Assembly (NCBI GenBank): GCA_001465935.1
Contig: LNKV01000033.1
Span: 930,001-994,000, forward strand
Source of the DNA: Clarireedia homoeocarpa
Lineage: Eukaryota; Ascomycota; Leotiomycetes; Helotiales; Rutstroemiaceae
Length of the DNA stretch: 64,000 nt
Direction of reading: 5' to 3'
This document shows, piece by piece, positions 23,723 through 35,060 of this stretch (position 1 is its first letter; each line of letters starts with the position of its first letter). The notes beneath the pieces are model-generated. The model searched no databases and was not told where the DNA came from. It saw only the letters and a list, made by a program, of their open reading frames with translations. A program made the position numbers and the translations under genes.

Positions 23723-25864
23723 AGTTTCAAATCAAGGGTGGTGAAACAAGGAAAATATACTATACATATGTTGTAAAGCAGGCTGAGCCAACATGAATCT
23801 TTTGTAACATCCCAACATTTGAAAGGCAACATCCTGCTTGGAGATCGGTTAAGCGCTGCGCTGCGGATTTCTGGGTACACGTTTGCCGGCTTATCATCCA
23901 ATTATAGAGCGGGGTAGTCGCTCTAGGGTGGCCGCCGCCCATCATTCTCGTAAGCCGCCGTGTATGCACAAATAATTGTGAAAGGGTATGGATAGGCTAA
24001 CTAATGCATGTATAAATTGTGCGACGGGAGTGGTGTGTCGAGATCTACCCATCGCGGATCGTGAAATGAGGACCAATGCCTCGAAAGGGACAATCCGAGG
24101 ATGATTCTCCGATAAGATGGTGTGTGTAATGCTGACTTCGTCATTCAATAGTCGATATCATGGGCAGGGTTGAAGAAAATAGATACACGTCGCAGCTCAC
24201 GATCTGAGGTCAGTAATGCCGGCCAAGAGATGGCAGAATAAGGACTTTGTTCCGAGCTCTTGGGCGCAGTCGTAGATAGTCCGAGAGACGATGACGATTC
24301 ACAATCAGTATTGTGGACGTTGAAAGGGGAGGGGAAGGGGAAGGGGAGGGGAAAGAGGAAGGGGAGAAGTTGGCGGGTGCTGTTGGGAGAGGAGCTTTCC
24401 TCTTGTACTGCCCCGAATGTCTATCGTCGTGTTCAACATTTGGATACCGCAATCAATTGAAAGGGCCCAGTATCTGCTGAAGCTTCAGGTGTAAGAAATC
24501 CTTCTATAAGGACAAGTCAGGGCCGGACAGCAACTCCAACCTAGAACTACCGGATGAAAGTAAATCCAGTCCGTAAAATTCTATTCTTGGAATACCGCAT
24601 CTGTCAATTTTGGAAGTTCTCAATCTTCCTCGACGACTGTAAATATCTATATGTGTGCGGGGCCAGACTCCAAAGGTGCGCCAGACTCGTCTTAGACATA
24701 CAAGTTTGCCGAAGCAAGAAGCCTACACTGGCTCTATGTGCAGGTATGACCAGCCGACGACAGTATCAAGAAGCCATTTATAGCGTGTCAGACTCACTGG
24801 GCATCGTTTAATAATAGTCATCAGCTGCAGTATATTGTCCCGATTCGATTCGTTCTTTCTGCGCTGGAGTTTCTGAACACAACCTGAACGACTATCCAAG
24901 GATATGAATATGAGGTATTTCAACTTGGAATGATGCAGTTAATTTCATGTCGTCGGCTTGTCAGTGTCGATTAAAGCTAAGCACGGTGGCGCCCATTGAA
25001 GTCGAACCAGCAGTCAGTTTAACACACAAATTGCCAAGTCTGGTTGTACGCATCACATTGGTGGGGATACGCAGTGCAGCACGGTTCTGGTGGTTGGCCA
25101 TAGATTATGCCACAACTACATTTCGACAACTCAATAACTAATGTAGTATATGAAATATCACCTGCGAATATGGAACATGAAGGAGGAATGTGTCTCCTCT
25201 TCGGTCGCGGTAGTCGACGTTTAGCTAGAGCCTACAACTTCTCTGTATATTGGAAAAAGGAGGGAGCACGATAGCTGTTCTCAGGAAGAAGTATACAAAG
25301 TCGACGACAAACGAACACCAGACACTTCGTACGATACTGAATTATATCGACCAATCACACCTTTTCTTAGACACCGGGACTTCTTGGAGGTACTTGCTGC
25401 CTGCTCCGGAGCCATCACATGGGGCTGTACCTTAACCCCACGTAAAATCTTCAGCTATTGTGGGGTATCGGTCTGCCTTGGCCATAACGTCAACCAATCA
25501 CGTTCCACCAAGAACATTTAAGATTGGGAGAAGCGGTACTTAGAAGGCTATATGTCAGACTTATCCTATGAGTTAACAACGCGGTGAGTCAAAGGATCCA
25601 ATGCGGGCTGCATTTTTTCAATGCACAACTATCTCCGGCGAATGGAAGCACTGCACTACAGATGCGGGCTGACTGCTGCGGCGAGTGCTGCCTGTACGCT
25701 GTATGACTCCACCAAAATTTCCTTAGAACTAGCCACAATTGCCGGGAGCCAAACACATATATCTAATCACCACGATTCTACAATTTTCTTCATACCCAAC
25801 ATACTCATTCTCCCCCTTTTATCAATACCCCTCCATTTCATTTCCTCCATCCTCCTCATCCATC
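23723..25864. other. Divergent intergenic region, PAQR / AAA ATPase
   Basis: 2.1 kb between two divergently transcribed genes, so it should contain both promoters. A G/GA-rich run (24327-24372) is the only clear simple-sequence feature. I find no coding exon; the largest frames are under 90 codons and Pro/Ser-rich or random-looking. Confidence 0.4.
24327..24372 (+). repeat. GGGGA-rich tract
   Basis: A run of GGGGA and GGGGAA units with at least six G4 blocks. Four or more closely spaced G runs could form a G-quadruplex on the plus strand. It lies in the PAQR/AAA intergenic region. Confidence 0.7.
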
Positions 25865-28408
25865 ATGCATAATCCAACCGCCATCAAAGATCTTGACGAT
25901 GGCAAGCAATACGTTGTCGTCAAGGCCGAGGATGAGACAAACACCCCTCAAGCATCAAGTGATGCTGGTGATAACAAGGAAGAGGACGTCAAGGAAGAGG
26001 ACATCAAGGAGGAGGACATCAAATGTCCAGAGATCTTGTACAAGGTGCAATACAAAGATCTCAGTGGAGAAATCAAGGGTACGAAGGAGTTGGCAGCCCC
26101 ATACAAACTGAAGAAGACGACGTAGGTTATCAGCTCAATACTCTCCTAATAGCCCGTGCTGATGCCCTCTAGATATCGCGATGAAGGAATTCCTATCATC
26201 GAAGTTCTGTACAGTGTTACTATCTGGTTTCCTACCATCTATGGAAAGAACCGGAAAGGTAAAGGGAATAAAAATCAGAATGAAAATGATCAGGATACAT
26301 CCGACAAGAAAGAGACCGACTTCGATGAGCGATCCATGGAAGAGAAGGAACTCATCATTCATTCTCAGCACATCATGAAAGCCTTGAGGACAATTGTGGA
26401 ATACTATCCAGGACAATCACTACTCGGAGACACCATCTCTGTCAAGGAACCGTATGGCATACTCGTCCACTACCGAAAGGAACTACAAGAGTACAAGGAC
26501 GCATGTGAGGATGAAGAGGCAAAACATCACATCAGCGTTCTTCAGAAGTACCTCGAGGATAACTTTGAGGAAAAGCTTCTCTTGGAGGATGCCCGTCACC
26601 AAAGAGCCACCCCTGTAGCAACATTTGAGATGTTGTGGATGCTCTTCAAACCCGGAATGGATGTATACACCCAGATGGATGATCAACGAGCCGGATTCGT
26701 TGTCCAGCAGTGTGAGCCAACCACGGAGAACGTCAGGCCAGGCCAACCCGCCCCCCTCAAGATCAAAATGTGGTATCTTGATTTCGATGGCCGATATGTA
26801 GGACGTCGGGCTCACGATGTTACCATCGCGCCATTTGAGGGCGAACGCGAGATCACTTCGCTGAAGGTCATCCCCGCACATTACATCGACAGCAACCCAG
26901 AGATATCGCCACGTGCCAAACTTGAGGAACGTGGAGAGAAGTTCTACGGCATGTTGATGGGCAAGCAAATGGATTACAGAGGATTCAGTATGCCAGCGGA
27001 ACAGAAACCTAAGCGATTCCACGAGGGACGTGTCGTTGTTGACCAAGCTTCTTTCTACACCTATGCTGATTGGCAAGAAACACAAAAACACCCTGCTCCA
27101 GTTTTGTAAGTACCAATGCCCTGTTAATGACTATGACGTCTCGAGACACATTCTGACAAGGATATAGGGGTATTGACGACGATGAATCTGGCATCTTAGC
27201 CGATCTTCATTACAACTGCAACTGCACAGATTGCGCCAACAAGCGCCTGGCTGCTTCGGCCAATACCGTGAGTGCTTATCATCCAGTCGGCTGATACCTA
27301 ATACTAAAAAATCTGACAGAGATGGGGCAAATACGAGAATATCGATCCACGTGAAGTGCACTCGCTGCTTGACACCAACGAAGATGGTGTCGTCTCCCGC
27401 CACAAGTACTTCCTCTGCCCCCGCCGCATCATGGGCTTCGACCTGAAATCCAAGAAATGGCAAGCCCTCGACGTCGACTGCTGCCGCGAGCCCAAATACC
27501 ACACCGCCGCCATCGAGAACCTAGTCCTTGCAAACGACAAGCAAGAACTGATCAAAGCCCTTGTGCACAAATACACCTCCTCAAAGAAAGCCGGCAAGAA
27601 CGAAATGACCTGGTCCGCTGATCCCATTCCCAACAAAGGTGAAGGTCAAATATTTTTGCTTCACGGCCCCCCTGGAGCAGGTAAAACCTACACCGCAGAA
27701 TGCGTTGCAGAATTCACATCCCGTCCCCTACTATCTCTCACCTGCGGTGACATTGGCACCGATGAGTTCCGCGTCGAGGAGTCCCTCAGCCAATGGTTCA
27801 AGCTCGCCGAGATCTGGGGCGCCGTCATGCTCATCGACGAAGCCGACGTGTATCTTGAGCGTCGTGAAGTCTCCGAACTCACCCGCAACGGGCTTGTATC
27901 GGTCTTCCTCCGCGCCATGGAATACTACCGTGGAATCCTCTTCCTAACCACCAACCGCGTGGGCCACTTCGATCCCGCCTTCTTCAGCCGTATCCACGTG
28001 TACATTGGATACCGACCCCTCGACGCCGAGGGCCGCAAGCGCATCTGGTTACAGTTTTTCAAGAAGCTGGAGATGGAGCGCGCGGATGAGATTTCGGTCA
28101 AGACCGCGGCGAAGCGGTATATTCTGTCGGATGACGTGCTGAAGGATATCGAGTGGAATGGCCGTGAGATCCGCAACGCGTTCCAGACGGCGGTGGCGCT
28201 GGCGGAGTATGAGGCCACGGTGAAGAGGAAGAATGAGAGCGATAAGTTGGAGGTTGAGTTAAGACAGGATCATTTCGAGAAGGTGGTCGAGATGAGTGAT
28301 AACTTTAAGAAGTACTTGGCGACGGTGGGGGATGAGAGTGTGGCGGGGCAGTCGGAGATGATTAAGGCGAAGATAAATGGAGATAGAGGAGATGATGCGC
28401 TGTTGTAG
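25865..28408 (+). CDS. AAA+ ATPase with fungal DUF7025-type N-terminal region
   Basis: Four exons: 25865-26121, 26173-27105, 27168-27267 and 27320-28408, giving 792 aa. The N-terminal 90 residues are acidic with three EEDIK/EEDVK repeats. The middle matches the fungal DUF7025 region that normally precedes an AAA domain (LWMLFKPGMDVY, YLDFDGRYVG). A CNCTDC cluster and a KYFLCPRRIMGFDLKSKKW segment lead into the AAA module: Walker A GPPGAGKT, Walker B AVMLIDEADV, sensor-1 LFLTTNR, an arginine-finger-like R in FFSRIHV, and the NAFQTAVALA lid. All ATPase residues look intact. This family is expanded in filamentous ascomycetes and its substrates are mostly unknown. A 46-bp piece of its Walker B region is repeated in inverted orientation 0.9 kb downstream (28787-28832). 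Confidence 0.9.
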
Positions 28409-28572
28409 ATGAGATGAGCGTGTGTGTGTGTGAGTTGGGAGAGGAGAGGGTGGCAAAACCACTTATCTGATCCAGAATTTTGATACCATTTTACAATTCT
28501 TCGATATGAAGTCTTGAGAGAAGTTCGCCATATGAACAAATGATAAATTATTGCACTAAGTCTTATATGAGT

Positions 28573-28786
28573 TCTTGATGTCCAAATCTCACTTGATATC
28601 TAAATCTCACTTAACGTCCAAATCTTGTTTGAACAATTAGATATATTTTGATATCTAAATCTTACTTGATATCCAAATCTTATTTGATATCTAAATCTTA
28701 CTTGATATCTAAATCTTACTTGATATCTAAATCTTACTTGATATCTAAATCTTATTTGATATCTAAATCTTATTTGATATTCAAAT
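28573..28786 (+). repeat. 18-bp tandem array, TTGATATCTAAATCTTAC type (array 1)
   Basis: About eleven imperfect 18-bp units, interrupted once by GAACAATTAGATATATTTT. There is no unique spacer between units. Arrays of the same unit recur at 29104-29278 and, shorter, at 30264-30320, and each is associated with the same interrupting motif. Confidence 0.88.
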
Positions 28787-28832
28787 CACGTCGGCTTCGT
28801 CGATGAGCATGACGGCGCCCCAGATCTCGGCG
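28787..28832 (-). pseudogene. 46-bp inverted fragment of the AAA gene's Walker B region
   Basis: The minus strand of this segment is identical over 46 bp to 27805-27850 in the AAA ATPase (codons for AEIWGAVMLIDEADV). Identity starts and stops abruptly; both flanks are unrelated to the gene. It abuts the end of the 18-bp array directly. It is far too short to be a functional gene and represents a captured or duplicated fragment, or a remnant of another copy. Confidence 0.9.
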
Positions 28833-29103
28833 TACATCGGACTTACGACTCTATCTACGATCGGGCTCAAGTAGCTACAGTATTATTTGGATCGCGGCTA
28901 TTCGAACTGGGATATTCCAATCTACCAGCTTATAAGTGTGGCCTTGATATCGGCGCTCAATTGCCAAACTGGAGATATTAGACGTTCAAGGATGTACAAG
29001 TCTACCGAGTATATAATATAGAGAGATATTCGAATTGTCGTTAACAAGTCCACGCCTAACGACTACGATGGCCCTTTCCTTATCTCTTCTTCCGCTTCTA
29101 CTA
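28833..29103. other. Spacer between 18-bp arrays
   Basis: AT-rich sequence of unknown origin between the AAA fragment and the second array. No open frame of note. Confidence 0.35.
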
Positions 29104-29278
29104 CTTATTTGATATTCAAATCTTATTCGATATTTAAATCTTTCTTAATATCCAAATCTTACTTGATATTCAAATCTTACTTGAATAATTAGATATATTT
29201 TGATATCCAAACCTTACTTAATATCCAAATCTTACTTAATATCCAAATCTCACTTAACATCTAAATCTTATTTGATCT
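29104..29278 (+). repeat. 18-bp tandem array (array 2)
   Basis: About eight more-diverged units of the TTGATATCTAAATCTTAC type (variants AATATCCAAATCTTAC, GATATTCAAATC), again with a GAATAATTAGATATATTTT interruption. It ends at the 3' end of the Cys-rich minus-strand frame. Confidence 0.85.
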
Positions 29279-29702
29279 TGCTAGGACCTCTTAGCTCGGA
29301 CAGCGCTAGCAACTTCTCAACGGCCTGTATCAAGACTTTGGGGACAGGACAATATTTCTTTGTCTTGCAACCCCAACAACGACCCGACTTCCCAGCGTGT
29401 ACACGATTACAGCAATGCCCCTTACCAGGACTATACAAAGCACTCCGAACATAACCAAGGCAAGGAACACGACGGCGGTTACCACGATTCCCAAAGTCGG
29501 GACGATCCCAAGAACTACCCCGAGGAGTCTTGGTGCCCCTACCAGACGACTTTGGAAGGTTGCGCGAGGAAGTGACCCTAGTGTTAGCAGGAGTAACCGG
29601 GCGGTTACTAGTTGAACTGCTTTGGCCAGTCTCTACACGAGTTTCCCTATGAGACGTTTGAAGATCAGTTGGAGGAGCAATCGTCCTACTCTCACGCCGC
29701 AA
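29268..29702 (-). CDS. Small Cys-rich hypothetical protein
   Basis: Open frame of 144 codons flanked by 18-bp arrays. The first half is Ser/Thr/Arg-rich and disordered. The second half has a Cys cluster (PCLGYV, HCCNRVHAGKSGRCWGCK, KKYCPVP) that could bind zinc. Similar CxxC...KxxCxPVP patterns occur in uncharacterised fungal proteins, from memory of such sequences rather than a search. The last codons run into the repeat array, so the C-terminus may be repeat-derived. It could be a gene carried by the repeat island or a remnant. No function can be assigned. Confidence 0.35.
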   Translation of the reverse strand: MRRESRTIAPPTDLQTSHRETRVETGQSSSTSNRPVTPANTRVTSSRNLPKSSGRGTKTPRGSSWDRPDFGNRGNRRRVPCLGYVRSALYSPGKGHCCNRVHAGKSGRCWGCKTKKYCPVPKVLIQAVEKLLALSELRGPSKIK

Positions 29703-29921
29703 GGTTTGAGATAGTACCGGAGGCGGTGCTAGATACTATATTATATACTGATTGATGTCGCCTCAATCAGGCATAGTCGTTGGTGAATTTTCGTGAAAGT
29801 GAGATTTAAAGTGATAATTTCAGGACGCGTACACCTGAATCACTTCCTCCTATTTACACTATATAACAGCAACATCAACATCAATAACATCACTTTCTGA
29901 CTATTCTTCTTACAACTTGTA

Positions 29922-30285
29922 TTGCCTATATCGTTTCACCTTACAATTTCCACTATATCTAAGTATAATCGTACGCCCTCAGGTGAGCAAGGCGATAATA
30001 GAGACAGGCGCGGCGATTTCTACCGAATCAGTTATAGGCTTCGCTATAGTCGCACTTATAAATCAGTGATTCCGGCCAATCAATTATACGCTCGACAAGC
30101 TGCTCGACAGGCTTGTCAACAACAAGATGATACACAGTCTGCTCCGCCTAATCAGCCTAGAACAGTTGGTGAGTTCGATCTTTTCGCTTTTGACCTCTGT
30201 ATTTCTGACTATAGGGATCAAGTATCTTCGATCGAGACTGATACCGCTGTTGCGGACATCACCCAGATATCCAAATCTTACTTGA
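29922..30285 (+). CDS. Putative partial two-exon hypothetical, no ATG seen
   Basis: Open from about 29922 to 30168, then a plausible intron 30169-30214 (GTGAGT donor, CTGACTATAG end), then open to a stop at 30285 inside an 18-bp-type repeat. The joined frame keeps phase and would add about 23 residues. No ATG is present in the first exon, so an upstream exon would be required. Composition is Arg/Tyr/Gln-rich with a QLYARQAARQACQQQ helix. I do not recognise it and it may be non-coding. Confidence 0.2.
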
Positions 30286-30345
30286 CGTTCAAATCTCACT
30301 TGAACAATTAGATATATCAAGAACTAGGTATACCGAGTTCTAGAT
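30264..30345 (+). repeat. Short 18-bp-type array plus tail (array 3)
   Basis: About two to three units of the 18-bp repeat followed by GAACAATTAGATATATC and a short segment with GAACTAGGTATACC and GAGTTCTAGATG. The same GAACAATTAGATATAT motif occurs within array 1, and a variant of it in array 2, suggesting a compound repeat. Confidence 0.7.
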
Positions 30346-30438
30346 GTATATATCTCATTTGGAAAGTTGGTATATTATTTACTATATAAACTCTCAACTT
30401 TTATGCTCCTGAGACCCCTAAATACTATGTTCTAACAA

Positions 30439-30554
30439 CCAATCAAATCAACAAGCCCAACTCCTCGCACTCCCATTCTCCTCCCCACAAACCATCAACC
30501 CCACATTCACCAGCATCAACGTACACTTCCCTGCCCCATCTGTCCACCTACCTT
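30439..30554 (-). pseudogene. Duplicated 3' end of the amino-acid transporter
   Basis: This 116-bp segment matches 31245-31405, the stop codon and last coding portion of the transporter gene plus a few 3' bases, with about 45 bp missing from the middle (15 codons, so frame is kept). It is nearly identical elsewhere. It lies in the same orientation as the parent, about 0.8 kb away, with unrelated AT-rich DNA between. It is a truncated duplicate, not a working gene. Confidence 0.88.
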
Positions 30555-31244
30555 GCCGCCCGCTGGGAATCTAGTGCTATAAAAGTCTGCTTCACTACCT
30601 ACTTGGCCACGTTTAGTTAGTTAGTTGTAAGTTGAAGGAAGTCTTAGTCTGCCTCCACAGCAGTGGCCCTCGGAGAGCCGGTGGAGCGTCATCTATATTT
30701 CTTCTATATATCTATCTGTATACGATTTTCTTGTACAGACCGAATAACCTTACTTCCACTATGGTCTATATATTTAATATCAAGTATTTATATACAAAAA
30801 TAATAAAATTAGTAGTACTAATAGATTTAAAAGTCGTCGACAAAGTAAGCCTTGGATATATATATAATACCCTGGAAAAGAAAAGTAGTTTTCTAGAATA
30901 TTTTCAGAATTTCGAATAATATATCTTCTTCTATTCCTCTATCTGTCGATATCGATAGGGAGGAAGAAAAATAAAGGGGAGATTTTGCTAATACGCAAAG
31001 TGCAAGCGACCTGTTTCCCTTTTTGATATACTTCTTTTCTTTTCGTTCTCTCTCTTACACATATATATATACATACTCTCTCTCTCTTCCTATCTCCATC
31101 TCTTCTTCTCTCTCCAAGTTCCCTCTCAGTCTTTCTTTCTTTTTTCCTTTTCTATTACTCGCACATCTATATACTGTTTACACTTTCTTGTCGGATCAAA
31201 TTCTTTCCATATAGACAATGCGTGAAGATTGAAACATCCAGCAG
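30555..31244. other. AT-rich DNA between the two copies of the transporter 3' end
   Basis: About 690 bp of AT-rich sequence with CT-rich tracts (31030-31180) bracketed by the direct duplication. It may be an insertion or the product of a tandem duplication followed by decay. No coding domain, reverse transcriptase or transposase seen. Confidence 0.4.
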
Positions 31245-31253
31245 CCAATCAAA

Positions 31254-32939
31254 TCAACAAGCCCAACTCCTCGCACTCCCATTCTCCTTAATCGACGACC
31301 CCGACGCATAAACCCCTATACCACAAATCGCCGCCCCACAAACCATCAATCCCACATTCACCAGCATCAACGTACACTTCCCTACCCCATCCGTCCACCT
31401 ACCTTTATTAATACACAGCCAAAAGATCCCTGGCAATCCAAACGTAAACCAGGATGCGAAAAGCGAGGAGACGAGCCCGAGGAGCTCGTTGAAAAAGGGG
31501 ATGGAGAGCGCGATGATAAATGCCGTGACCCACAGGAGGAGGGTGATGCCCAACCAGGAGATGGTCGCCGTGAGAGTGCGGTTGTGGATGTGGCGCGGGT
31601 TTTGCGCGAAGATGCGGTTGAAGATGTATTTGGAGGCGACGTGACCGAAGATCACACCGGCGATGATGATCTGCGGGGTTTGGATGGTTTAGATTTTTGG
31701 AAATGGTGGAGTGATTAATTAAGTTGGGGTATGGTATGTTATGGTATGGTATGGTATGAGTAAAGTGAAGGGAAGGGGGGACTTACGGTAGGAATGGCAA
31801 TTCCAAATGCGATTTTCGATACCAATACGCCGGCAGATGATAGAGCGGGTGACTTGACCGTCGCCCCAGTGTAGATGTACACTACGATCGCGACGATGAT
31901 ATACATGGTGATATCACATGTTTGGAGGAACGCGAGGGATTTGGGGAAATCCCTCGGATCGCGAAGTTCAGCCATAAAGCCGAAGAATGCTACGTGACCA
32001 CCTGCATATTGTGATGAGCATTCTGCGTTGATCTTATGGCGGGGAAGGGGTAGAAATACCATAAGCGAAAAGAATGTTGGCGATGGAGAGAAATGCCTCT
32101 CGGAATTTCAAACCCGGTTTGGGCCAGAGACTGAATTGGCCATGCGAGGGTTTCTCAACGCCTACTGCGATCATTGTGATGATTACCGCGATGGTTATAC
32201 TCGCGAAAGCTGTTCAGGACTATCAGTTCTGATACAGAGAGCAAGTCTATGATAGGCAGTCAAAGTACTCACAAGCAATCGACAAATACGACATCTTCTT
32301 GCAAGTGCGCGGAATATCCAGCACCCAAAAAATCACCATCCCTACAATCCCCCACACAATATTACAAACCCCATGCGAAGTCAACGTCTGCAGACATATA
32401 ATCCACGTCAAAATATGACTCGCCATACAAAATATCAAAAATGTAATATACGCCCCCGCACCAAATTCCCTCCCAAAGCGCTGCATCCCGACGAGCGAAA
32501 ACAACACTTCAATCGAGTCTGCCATGCTGTGGATGTGTGGATACCTCTGTCGGAACTGGTACATGACGTACCCGGAATATGAGGACATGACGCCGAGGCC
32601 GATAAGCAGGATGATGCCGGGGATGAGACCGACGTTAGCGAGCACAGAGGGGAGGGAGAGAATCCCCAGGGAGATGGTCTCTGCGATCATGATGGTGCCA
32701 CATTGCCACCAGTTCATGGAGTGGTAGTCGACTTCGCCGGTGGCGACGGTGGGAATGGAGATGAGGGCGGCATTGTCGCCTTTGAATTCCTCGCTGATGG
32801 TTTCTGTTGCTGTTTGGTTGTCGGTGGATATTCGGGGTGGTGCGGAGTCGGGCCTGGGTTTGGGGGGGTTTGCGTTGGGTTGGAATTGTTTTTCTACATC
32901 TACTTTTGCGAGGTGGGTGGGTGGTGAAGGACCAGCCAT
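31254..32939 (-). CDS. Amino-acid transporter (Aa_trans / AVT family)
   Basis: Four exons on the minus strand: 32939-32273, 32209-32060, 32001-31787 and 31670-31254, giving 482 aa. The N-terminal 75 residues are Pro-rich and hydrophilic. A conserved first TM segment follows (NWWQCGTIMIAETISLGILS, then LPSVLANVGLIPGIILLIGL), and there are about ten to eleven hydrophobic segments in all, as in the Aa_trans family. The family carries neutral or other amino acids across the plasma or vacuolar membrane by proton symport or antiport; the substrate cannot be read here. Intron 3 (31671-31786) is unusually long for this window and contains GGTAT pentanucleotide repeats. I chose the start MAGPSPPTHL at 32939 because the upstream in-frame ATG precedes a hydrophobic, 5'UTR-like stretch. 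Confidence 0.9.
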
Positions 32940-33149
32940 TGTGATGGAATATGAGGTCGAGATTGAGATGTAGATTATGAATCTTGTAGTAAGGAAAATG
33001 CTGAAAATATTTGCAAGTGATAATATCAAACAAAAACTAGAAATATCAGAATTTTGACATTGGTTATTTCAAGAATAATATGTGGAAGTGAAGGAAAATA
33101 ATACGTGAAAGTGGAAAAGCAATGCAGAAGTAGTCAGTGAAGTAGAAGG

Positions 33150-33412
33150 TCAGAAACTAGTTGCCAGACTACTGCCTGCTGTAGTATCACCAAAACAATA
33201 AAATTCTGGTATTTTATCTAACACATAGTAAATCGTGCGATCGAGATCATAGGACAAATGTTTTCGTCCAACTAGTGTGGTGAGTAGCTTCTTTACTGGA
33301 ATTGTAGCCGCAAAGTAAGATTGTACCAGTATATGACTCGATACTCCTGCTTCGTTGAACATGGAAATGACTGACTGGCATTTGGAGAAGAATTGGACAT
33401 CTTTTTGGCTAC
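33150..33412 (-). pseudogene. Protein-like exon remnant, unknown family
   Basis: A minus-strand frame from a possible acceptor (ATGAACAG at 33413-33420) runs to a stop at 33150. It has protein-like composition (FFSKCQSVISMFNEAGVSSH, YFAATIPVKKLLTTLVG, YYVLDKIPEFYCFGD) without an obvious 5' exon. I do not recognise the family. It may be the last exon of a gene whose upstream part is lost or lies beyond frame-breaking changes. Confidence 0.3.
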
Positions 33413-33928
33413 CTGTTCATGAAATAGAGAAGAGAGATTTGATATTATTTATCACAGATCTCGTAGCAACTTTGCAGTTGTTCCAGTATTAGGTATGTAG
33501 ATGAGTCGGTAGTTTCCACCATTATGATACTACTGTATACTACGAGCATCTCAATAGCGTGCATGGCGAGAGCCAGGCTATTAGTTTTCAATAATTTCAA
33601 GAATCATCTAGAAGTCAGTAGGCCTAGATGTAATAAAAATCACGATTTACCTATATATCTATGATGTGATCGGTTCCGTGAACATCTTCCTTCTGGTACT
33701 TATCTATTCAGTAGCTGCGAACTAAATACTAGCTTCTCCGTAAACGACGAACATCCCGATCTCTCTGTTGGCCATTTGAATTTTTCTCTCTAGCCTGTAC
33801 ATGATAGAATCAAGCGTAGCGAATTAATACAAGTTAACGCTAATATTAGTACCATAGACATAGAGCATACGATGAAAGTCACTAGACCTTCTATCACATC
33901 TACTAATAGGTTTACCCGTAGCGCTCAC
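33413..33928. other. Gene-free spacer
   Basis: AT-rich; I see nothing supportable here apart from possible decayed upstream parts of the 33150-33412 remnant. Confidence 0.35.
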
Positions 33929-35060
33929 TCAACTAGCCACGATGCTCTCCCCACCATCTGCAGTGATTCTACCACGAATTTTAATCTTCAGGTAGCCCGC
34001 GCCCAATTTATCGAACTTTTTTGATTCCACCTCAATATCTCCTTTTGTTCCGCTGCCATCGACCGCATTCGCGGCTCCCCCAATCACAGCTTCGGGTGCA
34101 AACAGCAATGCCTCTCCAGTACTCAACTGAACAATATCCCTAAAAACATTGCCCTGGCTAGACAGACCACTTCCCTTATCCGTAAAACCCAACGCGGAAA
34201 TATGCTCTCGAAGACACCTCAACCACTCTGAACTCGAGAAGCGATGAACAATCGTCATGGAGCACAGATCGAGGAGCCTAGGTGACACGGTTGGTTCTTG
34301 TGTTGAAATGAAGACCCGGGTTGCGTTGTGTGGTTGGAGACGGATAGTTGAGAGGGGAGTATTCGTCAAAGGGTCATCGGTGGCAGACATGTACTTGCGG
34401 ATTCATTAGCGTTGGGTGTGAGGGACAGGAGGGGGAATCACTTTATGCGCTTCATCCAGTGCTACGATTCTGCTGATGTCTGTGACTTGTTCTAGATAGA
34501 GGGAAAGGCATATGTTGAAGAGTGCAGAGGCTGCTTCAGATGTCATGCATGGACATGATAGGTCGACTATAGTCAGCTGGCCGGACTTATTCAATGTCAG
34601 CCACCAGTTGATACATTTCAAAAATAAGGGAGGTACAACATTAACACTCCAATCATTCCCAGCTCGTCGCTTTGATTTAGCAAGGCTCTTCCACGCGCTA
34701 GCTTTATTACTGGCTGCTATCTGATCGGCAGGCATGAAACTCTCAAGCGTATCCAATCTCTGCTTCAATGGTGCCAATTGTGCAGGCGTCATAGGGCATT
34801 CATTCAGCAACCTCTTGAATTCCCCGTAATGAAATGGCTCATCTACTTTCTTCGTTGCTGGGCTAGGCGCAGCTCCCTGATGATTTGATTGACAGTATGA
34901 AGATGAAGAGGCATCGATCCGTCATCTGCTTTCATGGCCATCAAATCCATCATACGTTGTGTGTTTAAGTCAGCTTGATCGATGCGAAGGTTTTCGACAT
35001 GGACGCCAGAAATGGAGCTGTAAATTTTTCAGGAGACTCAGATGATATGTACGCTTGTGA
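33929..35060 (-). pseudogene. Decayed HerA-like P-loop ATPase
   Basis: Read on the minus strand: a segment with LNTQRMMDLMAMKADDGSM and HLHTVNQIIRELRLAQQ, then after a frame change near 34845-34866 a segment with FHYGEFKRLL, QLAPLKQRLDTLESFM and the Walker B-like ISRIVALDEAHK, then an intact intron (34394-34441) and the C-terminal part with RVFISTQEPTVSPRLLDLCS and VHRFSSSEWLRCL. These blocks are characteristic of a fungal HerA/TraG-like ATPase family, in the usual order. The frame change and the lack of any Walker A (GSTGSGKT-like) segment upstream indicate a truncated, frameshifted gene. An unusual small exon arrangement cannot be fully excluded. Confidence 0.65.

Noticed and set aside
26483..27091. 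202-codon frame opposite the AAA gene
   Set aside because: Shadow of the well-supported ATPase exon; no independent start or splice evidence.
28573..29278. CRISPR-like look of the 18-bp arrays
   Set aside because: Units are directly adjacent or separated by the same repeated sequence, with no unique spacers, and the DNA is eukaryotic.
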